Positions 10,945-24,931 of a stretch of DNA of 64,000 nt are shown here, piece after piece. The stretch spans positions 2,193,201-2,257,200 of the forward strand of contig OZ038422.1 of assembly GCA_964036155.1 (NCBI GenBank). Direction: 5' to 3'. A program made the translations under genes and the position numbers. Source of the stretch: Diploscapter coronatus (lineage: Eukaryota > Nematoda > Chromadorea > Rhabditida > Rhabditidae). Within the stretch, counting starts at the first letter, position 1. Every line of letters starts with the position of its first letter. The notes under the pieces are model-generated. The model worked only from the letters and a program-made list of their open reading frames with translations. It searched no databases and was not told the DNA's origin.

Positions 10945-13900
10945 TTCTCAGCCGGTTTTAGAAACTAAATTAGGCAGACGGCGGCTGCTCCTAAAGTTAT
11001 TTAAAGTGTTTTTTTCTTAAATAATCTTATGTCAGTACCTCTGCACGAATTACTTGAAGCATATGATAAAGGATTTTGTAGAAGAAAATGAAAGCATAAG
11101 ATGAATGGAGGTTATTTAAATTGGACGATTTATATGAAAATAGCAATACGTGTCTTACATTATTCAACTTAAAAATATCGGAACTATATGAAGCTTAGCT
11201 AATTAAGATCAAAATATCGATAGATTTTGATGATTATATGCATCAAATGCACCTCTGGGATTGCTCAAAACTATGGAACTGGTCTCAGATCAAATTATGA
11301 AACGTAAATAACTTATCTTTGTTTATCAACGAAAACAAAATGCTATGATTTGTCCCAAAAACGTTCGGTTTGAATTACTGATGAAGCCATAATGTGTTCG
11401 CCAAATAATAAAGTAAAGAAACCAACAGTTCTCTAATCCTATGATAAAACATAGGTTTAAAAAGTGCCTAGAACTTCGCGTGTAATACTTGAAGCACACA
11501 ATTCTATAATCGTATGATAAAGAATGGCCCCTAAGAAACTTCTGAAATATAAAACGAAAAATTCAAAAGCTAAAATAACACAAAGATCAGCGTTATCAAT
11601 TTTAGGAAAACTTGATTTGGAGCGATTGTTATTTTAGGATTATTTCAGCAAGAAAAGTGCTAAAGTCATTAAAATTTTTATAGCCCATGTAAATACAACT
11701 ATAAAGATGCGACGAGAGACAGGATATGACAGGAAATCGATTCTAAATATGGGAATGAAAATGCCAGCTAAAAATGAAACAGAATTTAGGTAAAATCGCC
11801 ATTGAAATTTATAAAACGATCAAAGTGATGTCAAATCTGAAATATCAATGGTTATTTTTGGTGAAAGATACAAATTTTCAAATATTATAAATGAAATTTT
11901 GCACTACGTTATTAAGTTAAAAATTATGTTTTAACAACGGAAAAATTTCCGTTTAAAGTTTACCCCATTTAAAATTCTCGTGTTGAAATTTTCAGATACT
12001 TTGAATTATGATAATATGCAATTTAGATTCGAATTGTAGCTATGTAATTAAATTGTCACGAGAATGATATCAAAGCTGGTGGTAAAATGTAAAATAATAA
12101 AAGTCAAGATAAAGATTTCTTAAGATTAAAGAATATTTATGGAAAGGTATGAGATTAATCAAATAACTTCATTATCAATCCTTCGCTAATTTAACCGGAA
12201 GCCTTTCTCTAAATGGTCGAATTCGGATTATTTATAATTCAAATATTCAATGTCGTATAAAATGCGAGTTTAAATGCGTATGCTTAACCATATGACCTGA
12301 CCATTTCGAATTCACATGTGATGCCTTTAGTCAAGGAAGAAGTTAGCGACGATAAATTTTTCAAAGGGAGCCTAAATTTTCCAAGGCACAAATTTTCGAG
12401 ATCGATTTTTTTCTTGGTGTTTCAAATTCAACCCACATTTTTTCGTGCAACGCATTAACTCCGTGAGAAAATATTGCAACAGGGGCAAAAGTGGGGGAGA
12501 ATTTTGAGATCGAACCAGGAAAAATTCGGAAGAATGCCAAAACCATAAGGCATGAGAGAGCTTTTCAAATCAAACATCCGAAAAATTTTGGCTAGGCAAA
12601 AAATATACTGACAAGTTTAAACTTTCAAGACAAAAATGAGAAATTTTGAATTTTTCGATATTCTAGAATAGCATGCATATTCATGAAGTATTTGCGCTGA
12701 AATTTCCGAGTATAATAACGTGATAGTGCAAAGGTAAAGAGCCACTAATGAAGTCTATTCTTTGAAAATACCATGAAAAATCGAGGAAATGTTTATTTTA
12801 AGAAAATGTTTAGAATTATCGAAACAAGCTCCTCTTTCTTATCTGCGTTCAAAAATTCCCTCAGATATCGAACTAACCTAATTTCGAGCCGACGAGTTTA
12901 AATATCCAAGAGGATTTCTTGCAGATAAGGTCAGGGTTCATTCCTTAAAATTTCTATTCAAATGACAGAGGATAGGGAGTTAAAATCGGCTGAAGATACG
13001 ACATTAGATAAGATTTTCCGACTCTTCATCCAATTTTACCGATCAGGAAATGGCATGAATACGCTCGTGCCTGGAGAACTAAGGAACCCCCGAAAATTTT
13101 TGAAAAAGTGAAATCAGTCCCTTTATTCCTTTGTGAAAACATTCTAAAGGTTCAAAGCTCGGAGAAAAATTTTGGGAATCGGTAGATCTTCCGAGTTAAT
13201 TTGCCTGAAATAATTGAAAGTTTTCAAATTTTTCAAAAATAGCCTGAATTTGGTCAAATTTTCTATACAAATCTGATAATAAACTAGGTAGATTTCGAAA
13301 AATTTAGCAAAAAGTGGACAATCGCTTTTTCGGGCGAAATCAAGTATGGGAGTTTTAGAGCAGCGTTTTTTCGACGAAAAGTAAAATTGCCGGTTAATCT
13401 GGGACATTTTGCGTGAGCTTCCTGGGGGTTTTTCGGGGCGGCTTTTTTGAGGAGGTCCCTCTCAAATAAGCCACTCTTTGGACGTTTGAAACCTCAAGTA
13501 TTGACTGGAAGAGAAAATTACGAGAGGTAGCCATATTGGAGGTGGAATTTTTGAGGATTATTTAGAATACAAAGAAAAATAAAGAATCAGCAAGATGATT
13601 ATTAGATTTATCTGGAAGTTTTTTTTTAAACTTATTATATCTAAGCCATACCTTTGCAAGACCATAATCGAATTTAAAAAAGGTATTATTGTTCTTATGA
13701 AATCTCTAAACCTATTTGCCACCTTAACTTTGGTCAGAGCGTTTATTTCCCAAGAAAATCTCAAAATTATACCTTTTCAAAAAAATATCCCTTCTTGAAA
13801 ACTGCGTCTAATAAACATGACAATTACACGATTTACGTGGAAAATTGAACGATCAAAAATTCTTGAGAATCGTAAAAATATGCACAAATCTCAGCGAATT

Positions 13901-16900
13901 TCTAAGAAATAATAAAATTCGGAGTACCGAATTTTAGAGTCAACAAAAATCGCTCTCAAGGGGGTCGTTTGAGACGAGGAAATTCATAGATAAGGCGGGA
14001 AATAAAGTGTTTATGCTAAAGATTCGAGAATTTAAAATTCGGCAATAAATGTTCTAGAACTTCCAAAACTTTAAATATTTTCAGATAACAAGTTTTTTTT
14101 TTTTTTTTTAAATTTGTTGTCGTTGTTTAGATTTTGATATTAAAAAACAAATTACTAATCCTGTTAGTGAAGATAATGAAGAACAAAACTAGAATTTTAG
14201 TGAGGCATATGATGTTTGAGATTAAATAGTTAATAAAATAGATTATAATCGAGATTCAAAGAGATGCACTTGATCTAATAGAAGAATCCTAGTCATTTGA
14301 ATTTTTCACATTTTTGCAAACAAAAGGTTAAAAATTGAAAAACACGCTTAGCGTGCGTGTGCAAAGTTTATGTTTAATTCCATGAATGATAGATACTTGA
14401 GAGAGGCAAGGACCTCGTGAATATTGCATAAAATTCCGAAAGAATCGCGCTAGAACTCGACATTCCTTAACTATCATTCGATATATGTCTAGTTTCATAT
14501 GCAACAACGATATTTCAAACGAAGGGTTAAATATTCCAAACCTAAAGATGTGTTTCTAAAAATTTCAAAAATATGAAAGAGTTTCGAAAGTTAGGGTTAA
14601 TCTTTTCCGGCTTTCCGATTTGTTATTAAATTTGTGAATTTTACAAATGAAACTTTCAAAACATCAAATGATAAGTTTCAAAATTCCAAATTAGAAACAA
14701 TATCATAGGCTTAAGAATACAAAATCTTGATTTTTTAAAAGGGCATTGTCAACAGCATACATACACTAGCAAAAGAATTCCTGCGTAATAATGCAAATAC
14801 TCTGTCATTCTGCTCTGTGCTTAGCCATACGAGGAGGCTAGAAACACAGAGCCGAAGCATTCATGAATATTGCCAAGGCGGAATAAGCCATCCTGGCGAC
14901 CGGAAAAGGTGCCCATTGTTCTGCGGAAATGGACCGGAAGATAAAATCAAAATAGTGGAAGAAGAATAAATGGAACACTAGAATGCTACATTTTCCTAAA
15001 CAAGGAAATTTAGGTTCTGAATCATAAAAAATTGGGACTCGATAGTAAAATATGTCTAGAGCCAATAAAAATCGAACTTGTACCAGAAAAATTGGAGTAG
15101 ACTTTAGAAAAAGTGAATCCCATATAAAAAATGAAATTTTTGCAAAGAGGGAGAGATAAAAACTACGAAGATTTGGCCTCAAGCCTAAAAATGCGACTTT
15201 CACGATAAAATGAGTCAAAGTTTAGCGCCAAAGCACGAAAAATTGGTCTCGATTCTCAAAAAATGGGCACTTGTAAAAAATGGTGGAACACATGGATTAG
15301 GAAATGACTAGTGGCAGCAGTGCATTTTCCGAGGTATTTGTTTTGCAAATGAAATATCCCAGCCGTTTTCGATCGACCATTCTTCAGCATGGACCCATAA
15401 TTTTCGCAAAGGGCAACGGGGAAGACATATTGGTGGGTTTTGTTAAACACATGGGTTTGGAAAACTAAAGACATTCGATTTTGACAAATCATTGAGATTA
15501 CCGGATTTTAGCAACTCTTTGAGCGGTGAAAGTTGAAAGTACGTTAGATACGTTATTACTGGAAAAGTCCAAATAGAGAGGCATTTCTCTCTCCTTTGAA
15601 GTTTGCCATAAACTATAAACCAAATAATAATAAACTAAATAATAATTAGCTATAAAATAGATTTGAACCTTATTGTGAAATGAGGGGTTTGGTAATGCTA
15701 ATAATAATTGATAAAAAAGGGTCTACATTTCTAAAATCTTGAAACATCCTAAATTCAAAAAATGTAATCAGATAACCAAGAAGTGTTCTTCTTTGGGCGC
15801 GCATTTTTGGGTTTGAAATTTCAGCCGCTATTTTTCTCGTGACTTAGGAGCAACTCTAAATTAGGAATCGAAAGTTTCTGCCAAAATTCTAGATTTTCGA
15901 ATCTAAAAATCGGGAAAAAATCAGACAACTTTTTCGAGCGAGAAAAATCTCGGATTTCATTAAAATGAGCACGTAAATTGTAAGATTTGAATTGGAAAGA
16001 AATACGCACATTTTGAATGTGTTGCGCAAAAATAAGAAAATAGATCAAAATTGTTGAAAGAGTTACGTTTTCCGATTTGGGTAAATTGGCCACGTAATTG
16101 CACGCTTCCTTATTTTCACACCGCTAAGCGAAAAAACCTAAGAGCTAAGAACTAAGAACTAAAGAACTCGTGAAGGATTTTTGAGAAAAATAACAAACTA
16201 TAAAAATATATAAGTTATAGAATTCAAGGACAAATTCACCATACATCAAATGATATAAAATGCTATATGATTTTGAAAATTTTGAAGATATATAATAAAA
16301 AAGCGGAACTTCTGCCATTTTATAAATTATTCCCGAAGATCAGCAAAAATCGAATAATCTAATATTCCATCCGACTTGCAGATTTTTAAAACCGAACAAA
16401 ATTTGGAATCGCTCAAAAATTCCTCGCAAAATCTTTCAGGCAGAAATTTTCGAATCCAAACCTAGGAATAATAATAAAACTTGTCGCATAAATAAGCAAA
16501 TAAAGCCGAATGCTCTCTCGCATGTCAAAATCTTGCCGCATAAATCTATAAGTCTCCCCCCTTTCTTGCAATAAGTATAATGGAATAATAGAGTACGAAA
16601 ACATGGACAACTAAAAACTTCTTTCCCGCATAAAATTGTTATTTTCAATGAGTTTTTGGTAGAGGTCGATAATTTTGGATCAAAATAAACGATATGTTAT
16701 GCTAATTAAGTAAGGCTAAAGTTTTTCGAGAAGTTTTTGACAGCTCTAGAAAAACTTAGGCTCAAAACAACCCTCGAAAAGAGCTATATATTTTAGAGTG
16801 ACCTTAGCCTGAACTCACGAAACCAAAAACAAGTCTCAAAGATGAATGTGAACATAATTTTGCTCAGTTCTGAAAATTTGGAATCGAAATATTCCTAAGA

Positions 16901-19900
16901 TTATTCTAAGTAAGTAAATAAAATTTGTCATAAATTGTTATTATTCAAGACATCTATGCCAAAAAATCAAAGTTATTGAATGTTATTTTCAGATGGAATT
17001 TTCTGTAACATACAAAAATTCTAGAGCATTATTCGAAATGTTAGATAAGATGAAACAAGAGCAATTCCAAAATATAGGAAATCTAGGTAAAAAATTACGC
17101 CGAATCCTGGCAAAACCATGTGGCGCAATTTCAATAAATTAAGCGACGCAATGTGTCTCATTTGGGGCTCGAAATTGAGATTTCTAGGAGGATGAAAAAT
17201 TCTGCGAGCGTTTGGAAGCAAAATGTGAATGCACGGGGATAATGAAATAATGAAAACGAGGGAGGGTGCAAACCTGTGATAGCGAGATTTAAAGTATTTC
17301 AATTAAAATGAATATTTGCAGGATAATTCAAAGATGAGAGAGATATTTGAGTAATTATAAATGCTATGAATAGTCTGATATATTAAAAATTGAAAGAATA
17401 ATCCTTAGTTTCATGAATCATATCTAGATCATTAAAAAACTATATGGTTTCTAAGATGCTCAAGATTACGCAAAGTGATAAAAAAACCAAAATCAAAATT
17501 AGATAAAATCAAAAGTTCAAGAAAAATAATTAAACTTTGCGCGTCCGAAAAAATGAAACCTCAAAAATATGCATGTTGAAATGATGAAACCCTTACTAGT
17601 CTGGGCTTTCAAAGATTCAATATATCTTATTTTAGTGGATATATGAAATCTCTGCTTTGTGGGTGTGACAAAAGGAGGAAAGACTTGTGGATTTTGGGGC
17701 TGAAAAAACGACAGGGTGTCGGTTTGGGGGTCGGAAATGCGGGAAATGAAACCCTAAAGTGGAGGGAAATCCAGCCGATATTAAAGTATAGTCGCCCAAA
17801 AATGGCTAGGATATAAAAATATAAGCTGAAATAGAACTCCGCCCTCTAAAACCAAGGGTAAACCAATGTATGAAATCGCAAAATTTCGGGGGTTTTGCAG
17901 GGGAGATTTTGGAATGTTTGCATTTACGTATAACTACTAGATCAAATATATCGCAACATGGGGAAATTTGTGCTATATGGTGAGGCATAACTTTGAAATA
18001 TAGACTGGGATAATGAAATTTAGCTCAAGTAGACGAAATATGAGTGAAATTGATGACATTTATGGCTTAAAACAGATGCACAAACTGGGAAGACCCATAA
18101 AGTGAATACGTCCAGATCAGCCTACAAGTTAAATAGATTGAAATGAATCAGTATATTGCGACCTAAGATGATGAAAGAAATGTTAGACTGAGGGCAAAAT
18201 TAAGATTGGCTCAACTTATTTAGAATAGGAATACTCAAGATTACGGTGATCATATTTGAACTTGAAAGTGTCTAGTTTATATAACACCTGGAAGCACTAT
18301 CGAATTTGATAAGTTAGGATTAGTGCAATTTTGAAACTAGAGAAGATTTAGAACAAACCGGAACGAAACTCTCTAAGTTTCGTGAGCTGGAATGTGCAAA
18401 AGATAAACATAAAAATGCTCCACAAAGGTAAAATAATCCCTAGGTTATGCTTGCTTGTGAACACAAGCACATCATAGTTAGACGCCCTCTAAGACTATCG
18501 TCATTTCACGAAGTATGCTCTTAGTTTTTGACCTAAGGTAGCCTGAAATCATTCAAATTGTGATTATTGAATAGTTTCCAAAAATATAGTGATTCTAAGT
18601 TATACTAGTTAAATTTGTTAAGCACGGGCTGTAGATTTTAATATACCCATAAGATTTTTAGTTAAACAGTTTTAAAAAGACGAATCATTGAAATGATAAT
18701 TGAAAAATATTTCCGAAAATAAGGTGATTTTGGCATAATTTAAATAAAACCGTCTGCTTTACGTAAATGGCTGACTAAAACTTATTAAAGATCTTAGTAA
18801 ATAAATTTGGCAATTATTTAAATTTCATCACCACACATAAAACTCATCTTTGATATGTCCATAGATAGGTATATTGAAGAAAGACGGATCGGGATGTTTA
18901 TGCCTATATCCCCAGCTCCTAACTTAATGGAACCCAGAGCATATTCTAGATTGCTGGAGAGTAAATGAAGGTATTTGCAAATCAAAATTCCTGGAAAACT
19001 TAAGCAAAAAATCTCATCTCCTCGATTTTGCGAGGGTTCCTTAATTTTTTTGTTTTCCACCCAGACCATTTCTTAATTCCTCCTCCCTCTCAGGCAAATT
19101 AAAAAGGCTTCTTCTTGCCTGAATTAGCCTCTTGAAAATGCGAAGAAAAATGGGAAAATAAACTTGTAGATCTAATTGTGCTGAGTAGAATAAAGGATCA
19201 AAATGGGTAAACAATAATGTGCTTTGGGGTTTTGAAATAAAATCTAAGAGTTTCTCATGAAATTCATATTTAATGCTGAAAATAACACGTAATATTTGAT
19301 GCACGAAAGCCTAAGGTTCAAAATGAACATAAATATGTAGGATTCAAAATTCTAAATAGTGGTTAGATTTTACACAATTTCATTGGATCGTTGCTCAGGA
19401 TATAAATAAACATGCCATTCATAGAAATAAAATTTCTATATATGTCATGCTGTGATATGTGTAGATGAAGATTAGACATTGTCATATCAGATAGCTCAAC
19501 AGTGTTCATAAATAAAGAATCTTTGGTCCAAAATAATACGAGCCTAATAGGTCTGCTTTGATAAAGTCATATCTCGTTACCCAAATAAGTCATCGTGTCT
19601 AACAAATCAATAACCTGGAAAATATTAAGGAAAATGCCCCTTTGTTCTCCGATTTTCAATAAATACCTAAAATACAATTTTGGATTTTTAGATGAGTAAA
19701 TACAAGTCTTAAGCTTCAGAAACTCTAGAACAAATTTTATGTTAAAGGATAGGTCTTAAAACACTGATAATTTTGAATTCTATTGCCCTTTAAACATTTT
19801 GCTACAATATCATTTCAGAAAGATTCACTGAGATTTTCGAGGTTAGTTGGAACGAAAATCCTATGTCTATTTCCGGGAACTTTATTGCATCACCGTGCGC

Positions 19901-21191
19901 AAAAACAAACGAGTAAATTTATGCTTTCTTTTTCACTCTTAATTTCAATACTATCTCTCTACCAATATGAAAAATAGCCTGAGAAATCGAGAGAAGAAAA
20001 TGTTCCCTGTTTTCTTTTCCTCTAACTTTTCAGTGCTATTTCTTAGTCTGGACAGAAAATAGAATGAGAAATTAAGAGACGGAAAGAAGCCAGAAATGTA
20101 ATTTCGTATTGCGCATTTAGGACCCAAAATTTGCAAACTTTGTCCATATAGATAAGTAGATGAGATTTGTCACGCTTCAATAAAAATATACTGATTTCGA
20201 AAGAAAAAGCGCCTACAGAGTTTCGATGAGATTTTCTTTTTGGGTGTGTTTCAGAAAATTTGGAGGAAAAGAAATGTTCTCAAGAAATAATAACTGCTAT
20301 ATACGATCTTCAAATTTTATAATAAAATTAAAGATAAAATAATTCCGCTCAACATGCGAGTTATAAAGACTTTAAAATAGTTGAAAACTCATCTAAATTC
20401 CTACTAAGTTATTCAAGAAGTGGTTTGTCTTTCATAAAATTAGCATTTCTAAAAAGAAAATGAAAAAGATCGAGCGAAAAATCGATGAAGCAGATATGAT
20501 GAAACTCCAAGATATCGTTCCACGAATCTCATTGATAAAGACTATCTGAGTTCGCGATGGAATTCAAGTGTCTAAATATCAAGAAAGAAATTGATGACGA
20601 TATATGCCAGCCTTCATTCCATCTTTCTCTCCCTTCTTCGTTACAAGTGCCCGGTGTCCTCTCTTTATCTTTTCATTTAACTCAAGCCCATCTCTTTCTC
20701 TGCGCCTCTCAAATTCAAATTGTCTTGCTAATTTTCTCCAAGTATTTCCGTCTTTTTGTCTCTCAAACTGAAGCTCTATTTCGTGATTCGATTTCTTTCC
20801 GCTTCTTTAATTTACTTTCTATTTCTCCGAATAATTTGGGGAGGGTTTCATTTTGTTGACATACGACCCGAAACCTTTGTCGAATTAATGAAGAAAACTC
20901 GTGTCTCGATTTCAAATAGGCTAAGCTAACGAAGGAATCCCTTTCCGTTGCGTGGTAATATAGAATCTTTAAAATATAAATACTCTAGCCGAAAATATAA
21001 TTTTGAACTTTCTACCCTTCAACATATAATATTCATAAGTGTGTAGATTAGGTTGCACGTATTTTGGGATCAAATATTTATTTTTACTTTTAATCAATTC
21101 GAAATAATGCTATTTTGCGTAATGATAAAATCTCATCAATATATTAATGACACGTAGACTGTGATAATATAAAGCATGAATTTTAATAATA
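10945..21191. other. Gene-poor 10 kb interval
   Basis: I find no gene here. Open frames up to 126 codons occur (for example 14838-15218, 15256-15492, 19041-19304, 20557-20859). They lack family motifs, consistent splice sites and GC-rich exon composition. Small tandem repeats of the AAGAACT type are near 16140, and a T tract is near 14094. Words such as CGAAAATTT recur. The first 50 bases are 5' flank of the GPCR. The minus-strand AATAAA at 21078-21083 probably belongs to the NADAR gene. It may contain non-coding exons or RNAs not visible by eye. Confidence 0.45.
12236..12296. repeat. Dispersed repeat shared with 29849-29905
   Basis: Both segments contain ATTCAAATAT, then AATGTCGTATAAAAT, then CGTATGCTT in the same order and orientation over about 60 bases. 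It is non-coding in both places and does not resemble the inverted-repeat families. Confidence 0.6.
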
Positions 21192-24160
21192 CTATTTGCT
21201 TTCGTTATGCCTCGTTTGAGTATCAGCGATCAAGTGTTTCTTGGCAAGAACGACCTGAATTAAAAGATGTATGTTTCAAAACTTCTCTTATTCTGGTCGG
21301 AAGATAAATTTTCAATGCTATTCAATTTACTCAAATTTTAATTAAATAATACGTTTCAACAAATTCGACATTTCGATATTTTACCCACAAAATAGGTCAA
21401 TAATCCTTTGCCTTTAACCTGTTCGAATAAAAAGCTCAAAAGCCAACCTCTTTTTCAAACTCGGGCAGTCCGGCTAAATAATCCCGTATTTCCATGAGAA
21501 CTTGGCCCATCATATTGTGACCTTTCCACGTTGACTTATTTGCCAAATCAGGGTCATCTAAAATATCAGCCTTTTCTTTAAACTTTGCATTCTAGATCGG
21601 AAACTTGGATAATTCGACTCATAGCTTAGGAACTTGTTTTTCCTATCTTATCCTATACCTTTAATTATGGGTAAAGAGGTGACGAAACAACGAATTATCC
21701 AAATCGTTTTCTAGATCTATTTTAGTCAGATATTTGAAATCTAAAATAACGTTTTATTACCTATACTCATCCCGACACCCCAATAATCGTCTGTAGGCGA
21801 CGCTTCCACCAACGTCGCACCAAGAGTTCGGAACAATTGCACCCTCAGGTTTTGATGAGTCATGTACTGAAATTTAAAATCATTTTTTAAAATATAAACA
21901 AAAAATGTATCACCTTCTCCAAATTGCATTTCAACATCACTTTCCAACATAATTTGCTCCATCTTTCAAGATCGGGGATTTCTGAAAATATAAAATATGT
22001 AAAATAAAGCAATGAAAAATAACCAATTTCATCTGCAATCTTCTTGATGATTTTCGGATCCGATTCTTCTAGGATTTTCTGGTCCAAGTCTTTTCGCTCA
22101 TTTGTGTCTGAAATTTTTTAAAGTTTAAGTGGACTATTGAAAAGTCTATGCAGTCCTTAAACAAAACTTTGGAAAGATCAGTCTTACTTTTTTATCAAAC
22201 TATTTCAATTAGACTTTATAAACTTTCGATTAGTTATCAAAAATAACTTACGGACTTTCATGAACTGATAATACTGCTCGGTACAGTGGTAGTCGTGATT
22301 TACGAGCGTGAATTTAGCCGGGTAATGATTCGAAAAGACGTATTTCGAGGTGAAGAAGGGGATAATAGGTTGATTATCGGAAGAGAATAGTACTGGAGGA
22401 TTAAGTAGATCCTAAAATTTCGACTTTTAAATATATGTCTAAATTTCTATGGGATAATTTGGAATGATCTTAAAATAATGGTGCATGGAATTTCGAAGAT
22501 AATAATTACTCTTACAATATCAATACTAATTTAAGGAATATTTATGTTTTCGATTTTTTAAGGTTAATTCGTAATAATCTTGAGATAATACCGAAGTGAC
22601 AATTACCTTAACAATGTCAATACTCAAATCATCATTTATTCCCTTGCTGATAGATTCAGGAACTTCTTGGTTCTTCAAAACCACCTCCTTTTTCTCTATA
22701 TTTGGGGGCATCTGAAGATACGACTATTAGAAAAAAATAAACTTCAAATTAATTTGTTCTAGACGAGATATCGAAATAGTTAAGACTACGATCGTAAAAG
22801 TCATGTTTCAGTAGTGCAAAAATGATCAAACTAATCGCACGTTTAAGGATAGTAGTAAATTAAAAACGTTTGGGATATTTTAAAATGATAACAAATTGAT
22901 GATAAAGATCAGTTGGTTATGCTTGCGTAGAATTTCAAAGCCTTTCCTCGCTTCCTTACAAGATGACCATAAATGTTTGTGCTTCCAATGTAAGCAAAAG
23001 TGATAAGCTCTCTCCAAATATACCACCCAAAATAAGTGATCATTTGATAAAGGTAATAACGAAATTAGTGGGGGAAGTTAGCTTTTTTTCGTATTCTTTG
23101 AAAAGGAAATGTTTTATATATTTAAAATAATAATAATAATAATAACGCTAACTTCGCATTCTGAAATATTTTTTTTAAATCTCAATTTAATGATAAATTT
23201 TTGTGCAACATGACGGAAAGTTTATTCTTTTCTTTAATCTCTAAAATCATTAGTTCTAATATTCTATCCTAACTCTCAAGATTATTATGTGATTTTTGAG
23301 ACATAAGAAATAATTCATGAAAATGACCTCCGCCGTTGAAGTGCTTGCAACTGAGTCGGATTCTGTTGATTTAGACTTTTCGATTCTAGCAGCTTTTCTC
23401 GTGGACGGTTTCTCACAAATATTATTAACCAGATGCCTAGTATTCAGTTGCCTTTTCCTAAAATCCAAATATGTAATTCTTAAGAGGTCATTTAATAAAA
23501 TTAACACAGTCATACAATGAAGTAGTGCAGACATTAATCAATGCAGCACGATAAAATCCAATATAAATAGGATATTTCTTTCTAATTTGTAGCTTTGTTA
23601 ATTACAATTGAAACTTATCTACTACTTTTTTATAAGCTAACTTTTAAAATAGAAAAAACCTCTCATCAAGGCCGTTTAATTTTCTGCTAGTTGACGGCTC
23701 GGGCATATCGGGTTCAGATTGGTCGAAATTTCGTATCTTCCTGAAATGAAAAAGTTATTCAAAGCGAATTTCAATGTTTAAATGTAATATCGCAAAAGGC
23801 GTTGTAGAAAGTAAAAATTTTGATAGTGATAAAATATTTAGCCGTTTCTATCAGAAAAATAATGCGATTATTGAGGACTATTAGTAATCTCCAAAATAAA
23901 CTCACCCCTTTCCTAGTAATTCCGTCCTTTTCGGTCCAAATTTAGCCGATTTCAACTTCGATTTATGGAGTGACTTTCTAAAATTTATTATTTTCAAGAA
24001 AAAATATGGACTCAAGTTAACTTTTAGGGAAATTCCAAATAAAGAAACTTTTGGTTTCGTTTGACCTTTCAAATGGCAAATGGAAGCTAGAATTCCGATT
24101 TTGACTTTCCAGAAAAGTCGACTCTAATCAAAATACGCTAATTTCTTACCGCATGAACAT
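21192..24160 (-). CDS. NADAR (YbiA-like) domain protein, 11 exons, with a phase break before exon 10
   Basis: Exons in transcript order: 24160-24150, 23977-23906, 23740-23660, 23457-23328, 22711-22607, 22411-22252, 22107-22024, 21981-21914, 21866-21761, 21591-21448, 21254-21192. The first five code for a basic, Ser-rich, probably disordered N-terminus of about 133 residues. The NADAR domain follows: KYVFSNHYPAKFT, CTEQYYQF (with the catalytic-type Glu), LGATLVEASP, DDYWGVGMSI and KGHNMMGQVLMEIRDYL. NADAR proteins act on ADP-ribose and guanine or NAD-linked ADP-ribosyl groups. All junctions agree in phase except exon 9 to exon 10: exon 9 ends in phase 1 but exon 10 is open only from its first base in phase 0, because TAG precedes it. 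The intron there holds a foldback element. The cause is either an unusual splice, an assembly error or a broken gene. Confidence 0.8.
21596..21720. repeat. Foldback element in NADAR intron 9
   Basis: Arms are TTGGATAATTCG and CGAATTATCCAA with further matches outward. TCTAGA words lie at both outer ends. The loop is TCCTATCTTATCCTATACC. It directly abuts the acceptor of exon 10. Confidence 0.75.
23124..23147. repeat. AAT microsatellite
   Basis: About seven AAT units in a row, within the NADAR intron between exons 4 and 5. A second short AAT tract is at about 62180-62198. Confidence 0.9.
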
Positions 24161-24931
24161 TTCTGAACGAATATTTATTTCGAACTGATAGAAAACTGGG
24201 AAGAATAATGATTTTCGAATAAAGAAAGTGGCTGGTGTCGATAAAAATAGCAGTCACTGACCAATATTTTGATTCTATTGAAGTACGAATAAACGCAGTA
24301 TGGTAAAATGAAAGAGAATGTTTATTTCACCAACCATAAAACCTTTTTTAAATCATCTGAGACTTATATCAGTTTATATTGATACGATTTTATCGATCAG
24401 TTAACATTTTACAGCGAGAATTTTCCCGCAATAGGAAATTACAAATAGCGTTGATCATTCGAGTATCGAATATAGTCGTAAAATCGTGCATTTGAGAGGT
24501 TTCCATAGAATCAAACCAAAAGCCCGGAATGTGCGTAAGTATACCGACATAAAAATTGATGATATCGTTATTTGATAAGACTATAAGATCAATACGTGTA
24601 ATCTAATGTAAATATTTGATGTTTGCTTAGCATATTAGGAAAACATTTATTAATTATCTTAGAAAACTATATAATCGAATTTTCCTTTTGTAAAATTCAA
24701 TTATATACAATTTTCGTGGGTAAAAACAAGATATCATAACGATAGTTCTTTATTGTCATCGCTTGATCTCCACACATTTGTTATCATAGGTTGGCACAAA
24801 AATTTTAAACAGTTCGAAATTTTGAGTAGGCGTGCATGCAAGGCTAAGCGAGAATTAAAAATTTTAGGATAAAAAATTAGATTGAAAATTTCAGGTCAGA
24901 AGTTTTTGGGCTAGAAAATTGTGAGACTATT
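24161..24931. other. Intergenic interval between the NADAR and RFamide genes
   Basis: No gene seen. It is the 5' flank of the NADAR gene and 3' flank of the RFamide gene. A minus-strand AATAAA at 24749-24754, 178 bases past the RFamide stop, is a candidate poly(A) signal. Confidence 0.4.

Noticed and set aside
14838..15218. 126-codon minus-strand frame
   Set aside because: Mostly Phe/Leu/Ser from AT-rich sequence, no family motif, no flanking exons in phase.
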